Both the position numbers and the translations under genes were made by a program. A stretch of 64,000 bases of DNA from Sycon ciliatum (Eukaryota; Porifera; Calcarea; Leucosolenida; Sycettidae), in NCBI RefSeq assembly GCF_964019385.1, contig NC_088649.1, positions 24,676,302 to 24,740,301 on the forward strand. The letters are read 5' to 3'. Shown piece after piece: positions 29,510 to 39,575 of the stretch; the first letter of the stretch is position 1; every line of letters begins with the position of its first letter. The notes under the pieces are model-generated. The model was not told the origin of the DNA and did no database searches. It saw nothing but the letters and a program-made list of their open reading frames with translations.

Positions 29510-31727
29510 CGCACTTCAGCACGCAATTCAATCGCAACAGTGAGAAGCCTATCGACCCATTTGAGGGAAAGCCGAGGCCTCTGCAGCGTCCAATAACAGC
29601 AGCAGAACTAGAAACGTGCATCGGGTGCCTCAATAATGGCAGCGCACCAGGCCCGGATGGGGTAAATGCTGAGTTGGTGAAGTATGGTGGCGCCGAACTA
29701 GCAGCCAGGATCGCTCTCTGCCTCAACCGCATGTTCAAACTCCATAGCCCTATAGATCTAGGAGCAGGCACCCTAATCCCACTGCAGAAGCCCAACAAGA
29801 GGAGGGGACCAACCAGTAATTTGCGCCCAATCACTCTGCTGGATTCCGTCAGGAAGGCTGTATCATTATTGACCCTCAGACGTATGCAACCGGCAGTTAA
29901 TGAGTACCTTAGCCCTACACACAGTGGATTCAGACCTGGAAGGTCGACGGCGGATGCCGTCTGGGCACACCGGTGGATGGCTGCCATTGCCCAGAAGTAC
30001 CAGAGCGTAATAGAGATTCACGGAATAGATATGTCGAAGGCTTTCAACACCGTTTCAAGGGAGAAGCTGCTTAGTAGAGGAGACGGCTCGATACCGGAAC
30101 GTTTTGACAGCCAAATTTGTATAGACCCAAAACGATCATCAACGTTGATTTTTCACTCGAAATATGTTTGTGGATAGAAACTGGCATGTTGAAGTTTGCT
30201 CTGGGGCCAGAGTCAATCGAACTGAGCCACTCCTTTGTGTTGACCCATTGCCTCCAAGTTGCCCAATTTTTCGCTTCAAAAAAGTTCAAATCAGAGGTGG
30301 CTCCAAACCGGACACGTTTTAGAGTGCCCGTCAAATTCACTCTGGGTCTGAAATTAGGTAATTGCTATCGCTCCACGACGGCCAGTACAGAGTAACAATA
30401 AGCCTTGTGTGTGCTTCCATTAGTTTTGATTGGTATGCGGTGCTTTATTGTCGAGAGGCGAGCCGCTGTTTACCTGCGACAAGAAGTTGATTTTTCGAAA
30501 GTCGTAAAACTCAAGTCGCAGTGCGAAGCAACACGTCAAAAACTCACCTGCTTGATATGGCGCTTCTGGTCATCGCAGAGCCATGAAATTTTGGCTCGGA
30601 GTATAACACATCGTAGTCTCACTGTGACATATGTTTTCTAATCAAAATACCAAGAGAGAAAGTGAATATTGAGTCCGTTCCGGTTTGCAACCTATTTCCT
30701 ATTTGAAACCGTCGCCTCTACCATGAGAGCAATCGTCACGGAGGATGACATCCGACTGGTACGGATATTGCTGTCAAACACAACCATATCTGTCCGTCTT
30801 GGAAAGGAAGTTTCACCTGATTTCAAGTCCACCATCGGAACCCCCAAGGTGACTGTCTCTCCTGTAGTATTTGTGATCTACCTGGAATCAGCCTTGAGGG
30901 AGATCAGAGCATCGATTCCGCCCGGGCCAATGCGCGACATGGCTCTACCACCAGAAGTGAATTATGCCGATGGCACTGATTTCATCAGCCAATCCAGACC
31001 CTGGCTGGAGAGCATCGAACCGGATATCATCGCTATCCTTGGAGACTGGCACCTAAAGATCAACGAAGATAAAACAGAAAAAACAACATTGCGCCGTGAA
31101 GGAGACCGCCTGGCTGAAGTATGGCGGAAAACAAAAAAACTCGGATCACTTCTCGGCGACGAGGACGATTTTGCACGAAGGAAACAATTAGCAACGGCAG
31201 CCTTCAGAGCGCTATTCACGGTATGGTGTAGTCGATCGATCATCAGCGAAAGTCTACGGCTAAGGCATAACAACGTGTTTATCATCCCTGTGCTAACGTA
31301 CAATGGAGGCACCTGGGGACTGACGGCTTCAGCATGGGAGCGTCTGGACACATTCCATCGAAGACAACTTCGGAGTCTCCTGGGTATCCGCTGGCCGCAG
31401 GTGATTCCAAACAAAGCCCTGTACGGCAGATGCCACGCAGTGCCCATCAGTGCCCTCATGCGGCGATCCAGATGGGGCCTGTTTGAGCATATCCTCAGAC
31501 TCCCTCAAGAAACGCCTGCCGCCCTCGCTATGCAGAGTTACTTTACTTGTGGGGACAAGGTATGGCAAGGGCGGCCACGGACAACCATCGTGTCCACACT
31601 ATCCGCGGACCTAGAATCAGCAGGACTGAGGAGTCTGAGGAACTTGGCAGACCTGGAGCACCTGCAGGCCATCGCCACGGACAGGCCTGCATGGCGCGAG
31701 CTGTGCAAGGATGTGCGCTGTAACTAA
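29510..31727 (+). pseudogene. LINE reverse transcriptase, one 600-bp interruption
   Basis: Block one (29510-30085): APGPDGVNAELVKYGG, GTLIPLQKPNKRRGPTSNLR PITLL, SGFRPGRSTAD, IDMSKAFNTV (RT blocks 1-3). Block two (about 30690-31727): VNYADGTDFI, where the catalytic second Asp of YADD is Gly, then NEDKTEKTTLRREGD, LDTFHRRQLRSLLGIRWPQ and a C-terminal WRELCKDV ending. The region between holds no RT and interrupts blocks 3 and 4. The Asp-to-Gly change would abolish polymerisation. It differs in clade from the CR1 copies; the 'YADDTDF' style is seen in several cnidarian/mollusc LINEs. Confidence 0.85.
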
Positions 31728-32015
31728 CGGATGGGACACAGGCATTGTACAGACCCCGTGCATTTAGCACTTACCATCGACCACGAGTTACAAACCTATC
31801 GTCGTTGTCTGTTTTTCTTGTTTTATTTTTTGATCTTTCGAATAGATCCCGTGCATTGAGCACCTATCATCGAACATGAGTTATATGCCTATCGCCTGCT
31901 GTCTTACATTTATTTTTTACTCTTGTTTATTTTTGTTTTCCTCCCTGCCCACTATGCCTGTCTTCTGGCACATGCGAATACGTGGACTTACTGTTGACGT
32001 AAACGCGGACGTGCG

Positions 32016-32067
<52 letters not shown>
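31728..32067 (+). repeat. LINE 3' UTR with duplicated segment and (TAA)n tail
   Basis: CCCGTGCATTTAGCACTTAC (31756) and CCCGTGCATTGAGCACCTAT (31849) begin two ~95-bp related units; a 50-bp TAA/ATA run at 32017-32067 ends the element, as expected for a LINE 3' tail. Confidence 0.75.
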
Positions 32068-32176
32068 GCATGAGGTTCTCGATCTATGCTTTTGCTGTAG
32101 CTCTATAAATTGCTGTATTTTGACATTTTTCCATTATTCCATGTACCCATGATGAGAAGGGAACGAAAACGTTCGG

Positions 32177-32396
32177 TTACCAAATTGGCTTACTTGACTG
32201 TGTGGATTGCGTCGGTGCTGTCACCTTTTCTTTCAAAATTGGATATGCCTCCAATTTGTCCTGACATGATTCTTGGTAAACTTTTCTAAGCACTCGCAGA
32301 CTGCATTGCAGCCACTCACACCATACAGGGTACCTCACCTCAAACTCTCCAACTGTGGTCTCTTCGTTGCATAAGTTCACTTCACTTCCAAAATTA
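32177..32396 (-). other. Open segment of unknown origin
   Basis: 72 open codons on the minus strand contain FEVRYPVWCEWLQCSLRVL and a charged tail. Composition looks coding but I recognise no family. A (A)12 run at its 5' edge suggests retro-copied origin. Confidence 0.25.
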
Positions 32397-32419
32397 AAAA
32401 AAAAAAATTAGATATTTAA

Positions 32420-32578
32420 AGAGTCGGCGTGGAGAAAGACGGATGGTGAGGAAGTGACTGATGATGATGATGGTGGTGGGGACGATGATGATGAAGATGA
32501 GACGGAGGACGAGGATGAGGTAGAGGAGATGGAAGGAAAGGAGCGGGATGAGACGGAAGAGAGCGACTTGAGCAAATA
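32420..32578 (+). other. Acidic open segment, possible last exon
   Basis: Plus frame reads VTDDDDGGGDDDDEDETEDE and ends ESDLSK before TAG at 32576-32578. ATTAAA, a possible polyadenylation signal, lies near 32752. The GAT/GAG-rich DNA could equally be a degenerate trinucleotide repeat. No partner exon identified. Confidence 0.3.
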
Positions 32579-32813
32579 GTCAGCTGTATTTTGTCACTTG
32601 TTATCACGTGCAGATTGTCTTAGTGTGTACGATGATTCTCACTTTTCTGTTTTGTGCCGTGCAAGTTATATTAAGCAGTGAAGGTTCTGGAAGCTGTATG
32701 TATTCGGGTGCATAATCCTGTTCTTTGTAAACAAAAGAAGCATGTAGTCGCATTAAAGTTGTTCTTGTAGCTGCTTATCAGATGTAAATGTCGTGTTATG
32801 TTGCACTGTATTA

Positions 32814-33564
32814 GGGGCCGTCCGTAAAATAATGTCGATAGTTTTTACAATCCGTGAAATTTTCGTACCTGGGTGGTGGGTGCAGCCGAAATTCAAAGTA
32901 AATAAAATATCGATGACACGCGGACCTGGCGCTCAGTACTGCGTGTGCGTGGGTCTGCGTGCGTCGAACCACACGTACACGTAGATTGTTGTCTCCAAAA
33001 ATGTAGTGGAGATCGAAACTCTTGAAGCAAAAGAAAGAGGGAAGTTTTTTAGATATTATTCACAAGTATAATTATTGCACAATTATTCGAAGTATCACAA
33101 TACCTGATTAATCCGGGTCAAGTCCAGCTCTTATTTGAACTCCACATCGAAGAATTGCTACATCGCCAATGGTTGGAACAGTTCTCATGTGGAGCGTGGC
33201 CTAACGAAAATGGCACGGCAGACTACTTTGTTTGGTACAGCTGCCAAAAAAGATAAGTTTTTCAAAGAGCTTGATCAATTGACAGCCCTGGTGAAGACGA
33301 CGATGGCTACTACGCCGTCATCGAGGCCTTGTGGACTGTTGAAACGTCCAATAATATATCTGCGTTTTTCACCAAAGCACAGAAGCAGTGGATGGAGACG
33401 TTTTCCGCAGACCCGCAGGCAAGGTCGGAGATCATCCAAGAGGCCACATGTGTCATCAATATTTTATTCCGTAAAAAGTAGGGGGGGGGGGGGTGGGTGG
33501 TGGGTCCTGGTTACTTTGTAAAATTCAAGGATTGAAAAAACTATCGATATTTACGGATGGCCCC
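32814..33564 (+). mobile_element. PIF/Harbinger-like element, TTA duplication
   Basis: Ends GGGGCCGTCCGTAAA and the inverse TTTACGGATGGCCCC, each followed inward by ATCGATAGTTTTT-like sequence. TTA flanks both (32811-32813, 33565-33567). 3-bp TTA duplication and short TIRs suit PIF/Harbinger. The 751-bp interior carries one small decayed gene and a G-rich run (33481-33500). Confidence 0.8.
33210..33482 (+). pseudogene. Small protein gene of a Harbinger-like element, frameshifted
   Basis: Starts MARQTTLFGTAAKKDKFFKE LDQL in one frame; after about 33285 the next frame continues with GEDDDGYYAVIEALWTVE, ISAFFTKAQKQWMETFSADP and EATCVINILFRKK before TAG at 33479-33481. A single one-base frameshift would join them, giving a protein of roughly 90 residues with an aromatic helix pattern. 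No family recognised. Confidence 0.5.
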
Positions 33565-33896
33565 TTACCTCCTGCTTTGTGTTTTATATATTTTAGCATT
33601 ATGTTTGACACCTATTATGTAAATTGCTGTAGCACTTCCCTTTCTGTTCACACTTTTAATTATGCTGTTATAAAATGTTCTTTTGTACACATTACCCTCA
33701 GTTCCGATAATATTCACTAATGAGCGGAACACGAAAATCGATTTTGAATAGCATAAAAATCCTTTAAAATTCCATTAACTCGTTGTTGTCTGGCCATGTC
33801 TGCATCTATTATACTCTTTATTGCACTCATAATATTAGATATACAAGGTATATGGATAAGTGGTGCATTCCATTTACATCTAATATTAATATTGTT
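33565..33896. other. Unassigned AT-rich spacer
   Basis: No gene or repeat seen. Confidence 0.35.
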
Positions 33897-34548
33897 ACTC
33901 GGGTATTGAGCCAATAATAAAAGTAGAAAGGAAAAGGACATATGGAAACAGTAGTAACAGAGTAACTCTCCACCACTGTAACTAGATACTATATACAGTC
34001 AGAAAGTGCAACAACTAGGCACAAACCTGACAGAGTACTGAGACATTCGACGTCCTGACACCTAGCTTCAACACATCTCCATAGCGCTAACCTACAGCCT
34101 TCCAACTTGGAAGGTTCAAGGTTATGGAAAGACCAAAGAGGGGAAGGCAGGCGCAACGAAAACGAGCACAAGCTACAGTCCTAACGGAACAAAGAATGTC
34201 GATTGTCACTGGACGATGACGAGACCAGTAGGCGATCAAATTGCACACCTGATGAGCCGTCACGAACCATATAGCTTTTGCTCGTTTTCGTTGCGCTTGC
34301 CTTCCCCTCTTTGGTCTTTCCATAACCTTGAACCTTCCAAGTTGGAAGGCTGTCGGTTAGCGCTACGGAGATGTGTTGAAGTTAGGTATCAGGACGTCGA
34401 ATGTCTCAGTACTCTGTCAGTTTTGTGCCTAGTTATTGCACTTTCTGACTGTATATAGTATCATGTTACAGTGATGGAGAGTTACTCTTAACTCGTATCC
34501 ATATGTCCTTTTTCCCTTTTACATTTATTTATGGCTCAACATCCGAGT
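33897..34548. mobile_element. Palindromic element, stand-alone relative of the satellite unit
   Basis: The left part 33897-34230 matches the array unit in plus orientation, and 34235-34548 matches it in minus orientation (CCTTCCAAGTTGGAAGGCTG, GTTACAGTGATGGAGAGTTA, CATTTATTTATGGCTCAAC). The ends read ACTCGGGTATTGAGCC and GGCTCAACATCCGAGT. Relative to two full 592-bp halves, about 330 bp are deleted from the right half and some from the left at the centre. So the family exists as a palindromic, transposon-like unit as well as in tandem. Confidence 0.82.
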
Positions 34549-35237
34549 TTAAAATTAATTATAATATTTTTTTTGCAGTCTGGTGGACGGATGCAAGTTT
34601 CTCCGCTCCGGAAAAAACGATGGGCTTCGACTAGGTTTGGCCTTGTTCTCATCCTATCTGGCTTAGACTAACAGTCCGAGGTACAAAGAGACTGTTTCAG
34701 TGGATGACTTGATGGAGGATGATGAGGGATAACTTCTTGTCCGGACCTGTTTGATCGAGACGATGAATTTGAATTTGAATTGTTCGATTTTCATCGACAT
34801 TCAGGGACCTGTGGTGTCTAGGGTGAGTCCGAGTGTGGCGTGAGATTGATAGTAATTACTGTGGATGGTACTTGCTGGGACATTTTGGCTTGACATTGAG
34901 TTTGCTGTTTGGAACAAAAAATCTCGCCATTACTCGGCTCAAGAGAAAGTCGGTTGAGAAATACCTTCGGGTTCACAGTGCAGGTACGCATACGAGAAGA
35001 GATGGTTTGAACTGGACCAGGTGAGGTGTCATGTCAGTAGATGTAAGAGTCTGCACTTGCGTGCAGCTGGACAGAATGCGTACTGGTACTCTGACTCTAG
35101 TGAAACGGTGATAAGGACCTGGCAACTAGCGGTTTCAAAAGTAAGGTTGCACATGACACAGCTCATGACGCACGCCACACTGTGACTACCTTGAACCTTG
35201 AACGTGCCCATTGCCGATGGCAATGATAGCGAAGGGA
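34549..35237. other. Unassigned sequence
   Basis: No coding motif or repeat recognised. Confidence 0.35.
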
Positions 35238-35735
35238 CTATCCGCTAGCTTTGCAGTACGGAGCGTGGCGCTTGAGGTCCCCGGGACGACGGCAGACCTT
35301 TCCACATGCGCAGCGGAAGCCAGAGTCAGGATCAGGAGGAGCACGGGCGGGAGGACGACGATGAGCAATCTGCCTCCAGACAGAGCGATCCTGGGCAGCA
35401 TCAAACCAGCAGTCAGAAGGCACAGGGGGGGGGGGGGGGCTGATGGAGCGGAGATCATCCACGAGGACATCACGCCACCGCTTGCGTGGACCATGGCGAG
35501 GGCGTGTTGCAGGGAGCTCCCCAAACAAAACTCGCTTCGGCATGCGGTCGTTGTTCATCCGGCCAACATGGCCAAGCCATCCCAGTCGATATTCCCGGAT
35601 GATGTCCGCGACGTAGTGTAGTGTGAGTGCAAATGAGAGAGCTACAGGTCCTGGCGAAAAGGAGTGGTGTTTGGAGACAAATGGTCGTGCTATGCTTTCC
35701 AGGGGTGATCCCCTGGAGTACATGCAAGTACCAGG
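35238..35735 (-). pseudogene. LINE C-terminal domain with C2H2-type finger
   Basis: Minus-strand frame reads YRLGWLGHVGRMNNDRMPKR, RPRHGPRKRWRDVLVDDL, then FDAAQDRSVWRQIA and a terminal FRCACGKVCRRPGDLKRH APYC. This is the C-terminal tail of a LINE RT (RxRWLGHVxRM, RGRPxxRWRD, DRxxWR, CxxCGrxCxxxxxLxxHxxxC). A G-tract at 35427-35439 (proline run in the protein) has probably expanded inside it. No catalytic RT precedes it. Confidence 0.85.
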
Positions 35736-35739
35736 AATT

Positions 35740-36545
35740 GTGAGGCCTACTGGGACAGTCTAAGAAAGGGCCCCTGCTGGGGGACCCATTCATGGGAGTA
35801 ATGTGATTGAACTTTGCCAGGTGGGAGGGGGGCTGGTTAACCTGAAGAAACTCATTTGTCCGCTTCAGGCCCTGGTTAGCAGCAGGGTTTGAATAGGTGC
35901 CCGCGGATGAGCTGACCATTAGGGAAGCCAACGGGTGCACCAATGATCTCAGGATGACAAGCTAACACCATGGTGCCACTAGGGGAGAGGTTGGCATCTT
36001 ACTGCACGGACTGCCTTGGGCGATAGGTACTGCACGGACTGCCTTGGGCGATAGGTCTTGGCTGACCAAAGTCTAGAGTGGCAATTCGAAACTCATGAAA
36101 TCAACCCGAGTCATGGCTCCATAAATACACAGTACATGGAGAACAATGCACGCGCAAAGAGCGAACGACGGCGTACATGGCTCTGCCTTCGAGGCAGTCA
36201 CGCTCCGCAGGAGTGGTGTGCCAGGGCAGGCACCACCCGGTCGCAATCCTGACACTGTCCGCGGGGAGTCTGATGTGGGGTGATCAGGCATCGGCTCCTC
36301 GTGATGAACTTACTGTTCACAACGATGGAGGAAACACACACACACTAGAAATGAGTGAATAAGAGAAACGGAGGGGCTTGGTGGGTGGGGAGGAAATGGG
36401 ATCGGGGAGGGGGGGGGGGGGTGGTGGGGGGGGACAATACTGCTGCCCTGGGGTGGTACTTTGAAAGTAAACCGGAGCAGCAAGGCTACCGGCAGACCTC
36501 TGATCATTTCCCCATACCACGAACCAAGACTGGAATCGTCACCCA
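35740..36545. other. Unassigned, with a 28-bp tandem duplicate and G-rich tract
   Basis: TACTGCACGGACTGCCTTGG + GCGATAGG occurs twice in tandem at 36000-36055. A G-rich run occupies 36406-36440. No gene recognised. Confidence 0.5.
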
Positions 36546-36930
36546 ATGATGGATTCCAGACCTCTGGGACTGCTAGTGACTAATGCATTCAGCCTGAGCA
36601 ACAAGATAGGTGCCCTGCAGCATGCAATAGTAAGAGAAACGAAGCTCTTGCTCAGACAATTCCTCCCATGAGTTGACCATCCCAGGGTGCTCACCGCCTA
36701 TAAGGAAGGATCGAGATGCCCATGGTGGCGGTGTGGCGGTGTGGGCTAGGAGTGAACTATCCATTACCCACCACGACGATATAGATTGCCGTGATCATGA
36801 GCTCGTGTGGATTTCCCTCACAATGCACTCTGGAACTAAGACTGTTTTGGGTGCGCTCTACCGGCCTGGCTCTTGTGCAGAGACAGACACCAGCCTGATG
36901 GACTACCTAGGCAACAAAAAATGCTGCATC
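36546..36930 (+). pseudogene. LINE endonuclease (APE-type) fragment
   Basis: Plus frames encode VTNAFSLSNKIGALQHAIV (36570-36630), RKDRDAHGGGVAVWARSEL (36705-36760) and TVLGALYRPGSCAETDTSL (36845-36900): the N-terminal, GGGV and 'YRPP' motifs of APE-like LINE endonucleases. The catalytic ITETWL block is missing and the frame ends in a dispersed repeat. Confidence 0.8.
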
Positions 36931-37547
36931 ATTGTGTATGTTGGTTTTTAGCATGACAGTTCAGGATCATCTTTGAAGGGTGTCAGAGCTGAACCTCCAG
37001 GGCCGAACTATGACCTTTGAAGGCCAGACGTCTGCGGTCGTTACCGTGCTGAAGTCTTCTGCATCTATTATCACGTGAGTGTAGGCTGATGCAAAATCCC
37101 AAAATCCCATTTGCCACATCTCAAAAGAACAGAACTGCGCAAAAATAACTTTTCCCGATACATACACACCTTGACTTACATACATACACACCATGACATA
37201 CACACCATGACATACATACATACACACCATGACATACACACCATGACATACATACACATCATGACATACATACACACCATGACTTACAGGATAAATAATT
37301 GGGGTAAGGCTTTAAACCATCTGTCAGGTAGGTGAACAAAATGATTTTTTTCCAAAAATCTGGGAGAACAAAGTAGAATTTGGATAAGATGTACTTCCTG
37401 GAAGAATTTCTTAATACTCTTTATAGCGTGTTAATTTGTAGATGAAGTGTGTGGGTTACAGTGAGGTCTGCGTCCCACCCACCGGTGAAGATTCACACAA
37501 AGTGTGAGGTACGAAGTCTGAAGAAAATGTTGTACTGTCTCTGCTGG
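36925..37547. repeat. Dispersed repeat R, copy 1
   Basis: Closely matches 46768-47272 (ATCATTGTGTATGTTGGTT; CATCTATTATCACGTGAG; GTCTGCGTCCCACCC). This copy is longer because of a minisatellite at 37150-37287. Each copy lies beside a LINE segment. Confidence 0.85.
37150..37287. repeat. ACACCATGACATACAT minisatellite
   Basis: Units of CACACCATGACATACA(TACA) repeat about eight times. Absent from the sister copy at 47.0 kb, which has a single CACACCATGACTTAC, showing local expansion. Confidence 0.9.
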
Positions 37548-37554
37548 GATTGAG

Positions 37555-37720
37555 GCCACAACATAGCTCAGTGGTTACAGCATCGCTGGCTACATGCGAC
37601 TGTCCCTGGCTCGAGTCCTGGTGTTGACAGGCAATTTTTCTTCAGGCAGTCCCCGTTTGTGTGTTTCCCTCGAATTAGTGAATTCTCTATAGCAGTCAAA
37701 CAAAAAGTTATGATTTAAAA
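37555..37720 (+). mobile_element. tRNA-derived SINE
   Basis: A box TAGCTCAGTGG (37564-37574), B box GGCTCGAGTCC (37608-37618, one change from consensus), tail TTTTTCTTCAGGCAGTCCCC to GTTATGATTTAAAATAG. Nearly the same as the SINE at 57.1 kb. Confidence 0.8.
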
Positions 37721-37729
37721 TAGTTTTAC

Positions 37730-38040
37730 TCGGATAGTGAGCCAATTTTAATAATTATGGTAAAAGAGGAGAAGTACATGTTACTAGTTATGACAAACCA
37801 TCCACCAACGTGACCAGATCACATGCAGTGAGCGTGTGCGACAAAATGGCAAAAACAATAACAAGGAGTACTGACTCTACTACTGAGACATTCAGCAACC
37901 TGACACCTAGCTCGAACACTTTTCCAAGGCGCTAGCCAGCAACCTTCCAACTTAAAAGGTTCAGGTTCGGACAGGTCCAAGAGGGTAGGAAAACATATTT
38001 TCGCTCGATAAAATGGCCCCACCACTCTTCTATACAGTCA
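37730..38040. mobile_element. Diverged relative of the satellite-forming element
   Basis: ACTCGGATAGTGAGCC, CTACTGAGACATTCAGC, GACACCTAGCTCGAACAC and CAACCTTCCAACTT correspond in order to the array unit. Another such end (AATAATTATGGTAAAAGAGG) is at 63950. It begins immediately after the SINE, as the main array does. Confidence 0.7.
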
Positions 38041-38139
38041 TACTAATTACTAACTCCGGTAATTGTTACGTTGTGTAGATGGTGGGTTACGACAAGTTGC
38101 TGGCTGCTGTCGGGAAAGACTTTGAGGAGGAGAACTCAG

Positions 38140-38815
38140 CCATTAGGCGTGGTCTGATGCGCCAAGAGGAGCCAGATGTTGAATGTGGTTCAGTTGGTTA
38201 GGGATGGTGCTCGCGATAAGGTCTAGACAACTGCCCAGTCCGGCTGACTGGAGGTGGGTGGGAAAGGTCACCGATTGGGTCAAATGATGGCAAGAGAAGA
38301 GGTTATCAAGACTCAGACCCTGTGCATCCGTCTGGTCAGTTGGGCACAGGTCGGAATGCCTTCAGGTGAAGTCGCCTGATATCACCAGGGCGTCGGTCTT
38401 CCTTTGAGTTGATTGCAGGGCTATTTGAAAGCGGCCCAGAAAAGTCGAGAAGTCATCCGGCGACGGGAAATGAGCACGATAGATACAGGCTACTGTTAGT
38501 AGGGGTGTTGGCAGGTCAGAAGGTAAGACAAGCCTATGTTCAGCGAGTGTGAACTGAAGTGCTAGAGACCTTCCAAGCCCAGTTGCCGAAAAGCCAGTAG
38601 CTGATCAATGGAAGTACACAGACCTTCACGAACTACGACTAGAACTCCTCCGTGGGTCACAGTTCTGTCGATTTTCTAAAGCAGGTCGATTTCGATGGAA
38701 GCATTCATAGTGTCATTTGGAAATCCTGTGTGGGAGTTAGCCAGGTGTCCGTGATGAATATTACCCTGGGATTGTGACCCTCGCAGATTTGAACGAGTTC
38801 GCCCTACTTGTTTAC
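38140..38815 (-). pseudogene. LINE endonuclease, heavily decayed
   Basis: Minus-strand reading gives HGGVLVVVREGL near 38640, a YRP-like block near 38480, a 'sGDF' block near 38370 and LDLI/SDH-like remnants near 38170-38220, the order of APE endonuclease motifs. Many frameshifts and stops. Confidence 0.6.
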
Positions 38816-39061
38816 TATGGAGCAAGCATTAAACGGGGCACTCCGGGACTTATTTCGGTGGTGTGTTCTCTTCATGGGGGCCTTATACGGCCCCCAAAGA
38901 ATGGGGAATCGCGAAAACTAGACCCAAAAAGTCGATATATGAAGCCAGGGAGGGCCAAGTTTGTCTCCTCTTTTGATGGTTTTGATGACGTCACGTGTGA
39001 TTAATATTCAAATTCTCTACATTTGAGTATCTTAGTTGTTTGAATTTTCTTGTGATGAAGA

Positions 39062-39420
39062 ATGATGTTTGGTCAACATTCCCAAGCTTCACAACTGAGA
39101 CCTTACTCTAAGGAACCTGAAGGACCTCCTGAGGTGCCCTTGGTAGAAGCGCAGTCTGATGAGGGCCAGGAAATTGGAGCGGACGACTTCACTGGTCGAC
39201 AAGGAAATAGCGATTGGTGGTCCTGCCAGAAATGTGGGGTGATGCAGAGGGCAGTCGATTACCTTCGCTGTTGAGAGAGCGCTGCAGCTGTTGGCATTGA
39301 CAGCCCTTTGACACGCGTTACACATCACCCCGACTTTGCGTCAGCTTGTCTAAACAAAACTGTTCTGACCATATGCCTCACGGCGTATAGAGAATTTCGA
39401 GATCCTTGTACTCGGACCAG
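39062..39420 (+). pseudogene. P2X7-type (ballast) domain protein, nonsense-mutated
   Basis: The frame reads SDWWSCQKCGVMQRAVDYLRC, TGA (39272-39274), then in the same frame ESAAAVGIDSPLTRVTHHPD and FASACLNKTVLTICLTAYRE. This is the pattern of the C-terminal 'ballast' domain of P2X7 receptors and many invertebrate stand-alone proteins: W-x-C-x-x-C-x-x-M...CCxE...T-x-HPDF-x-x-x-CLN-x-x-VL-x-x-x-x-x-YR. The TGA replaces the second Cys of the CC pair, a single-base change. No P2X channel part is present; the domain sits inside the transposon complex and is flanked by 68-bp inverted repeats (39131-39198, 39415-39482). Confidence 0.7.
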
Positions 39421-39575
39421 TGAAGTCGTCCGCTCCAATCTCCTGGCCCTCACCAGGCTGCGCTTCTACCAGGGGCACCTCTTTTTTGCGACTGCAGGGG
39501 GCGGTTTGCCATTTTTGGGCTCCGCTTGTTTTCAGTAAATCTGGCAGTTTTGCCCCTCGGGGCAGGCTTAGCACG

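Noticed and set aside
29433..29987. 184-codon minus-strand frame
   Set aside because: It is antisense to clear RT motifs on the plus strand (GFRPGRSTAD and neighbours) and has no motif of its own.
32420..32578. Confident annotation of the acidic segment as a host exon
   Set aside because: The GAT/GAG-rich DNA could be a degenerate trinucleotide repeat; there is no upstream exon with a matching frame.
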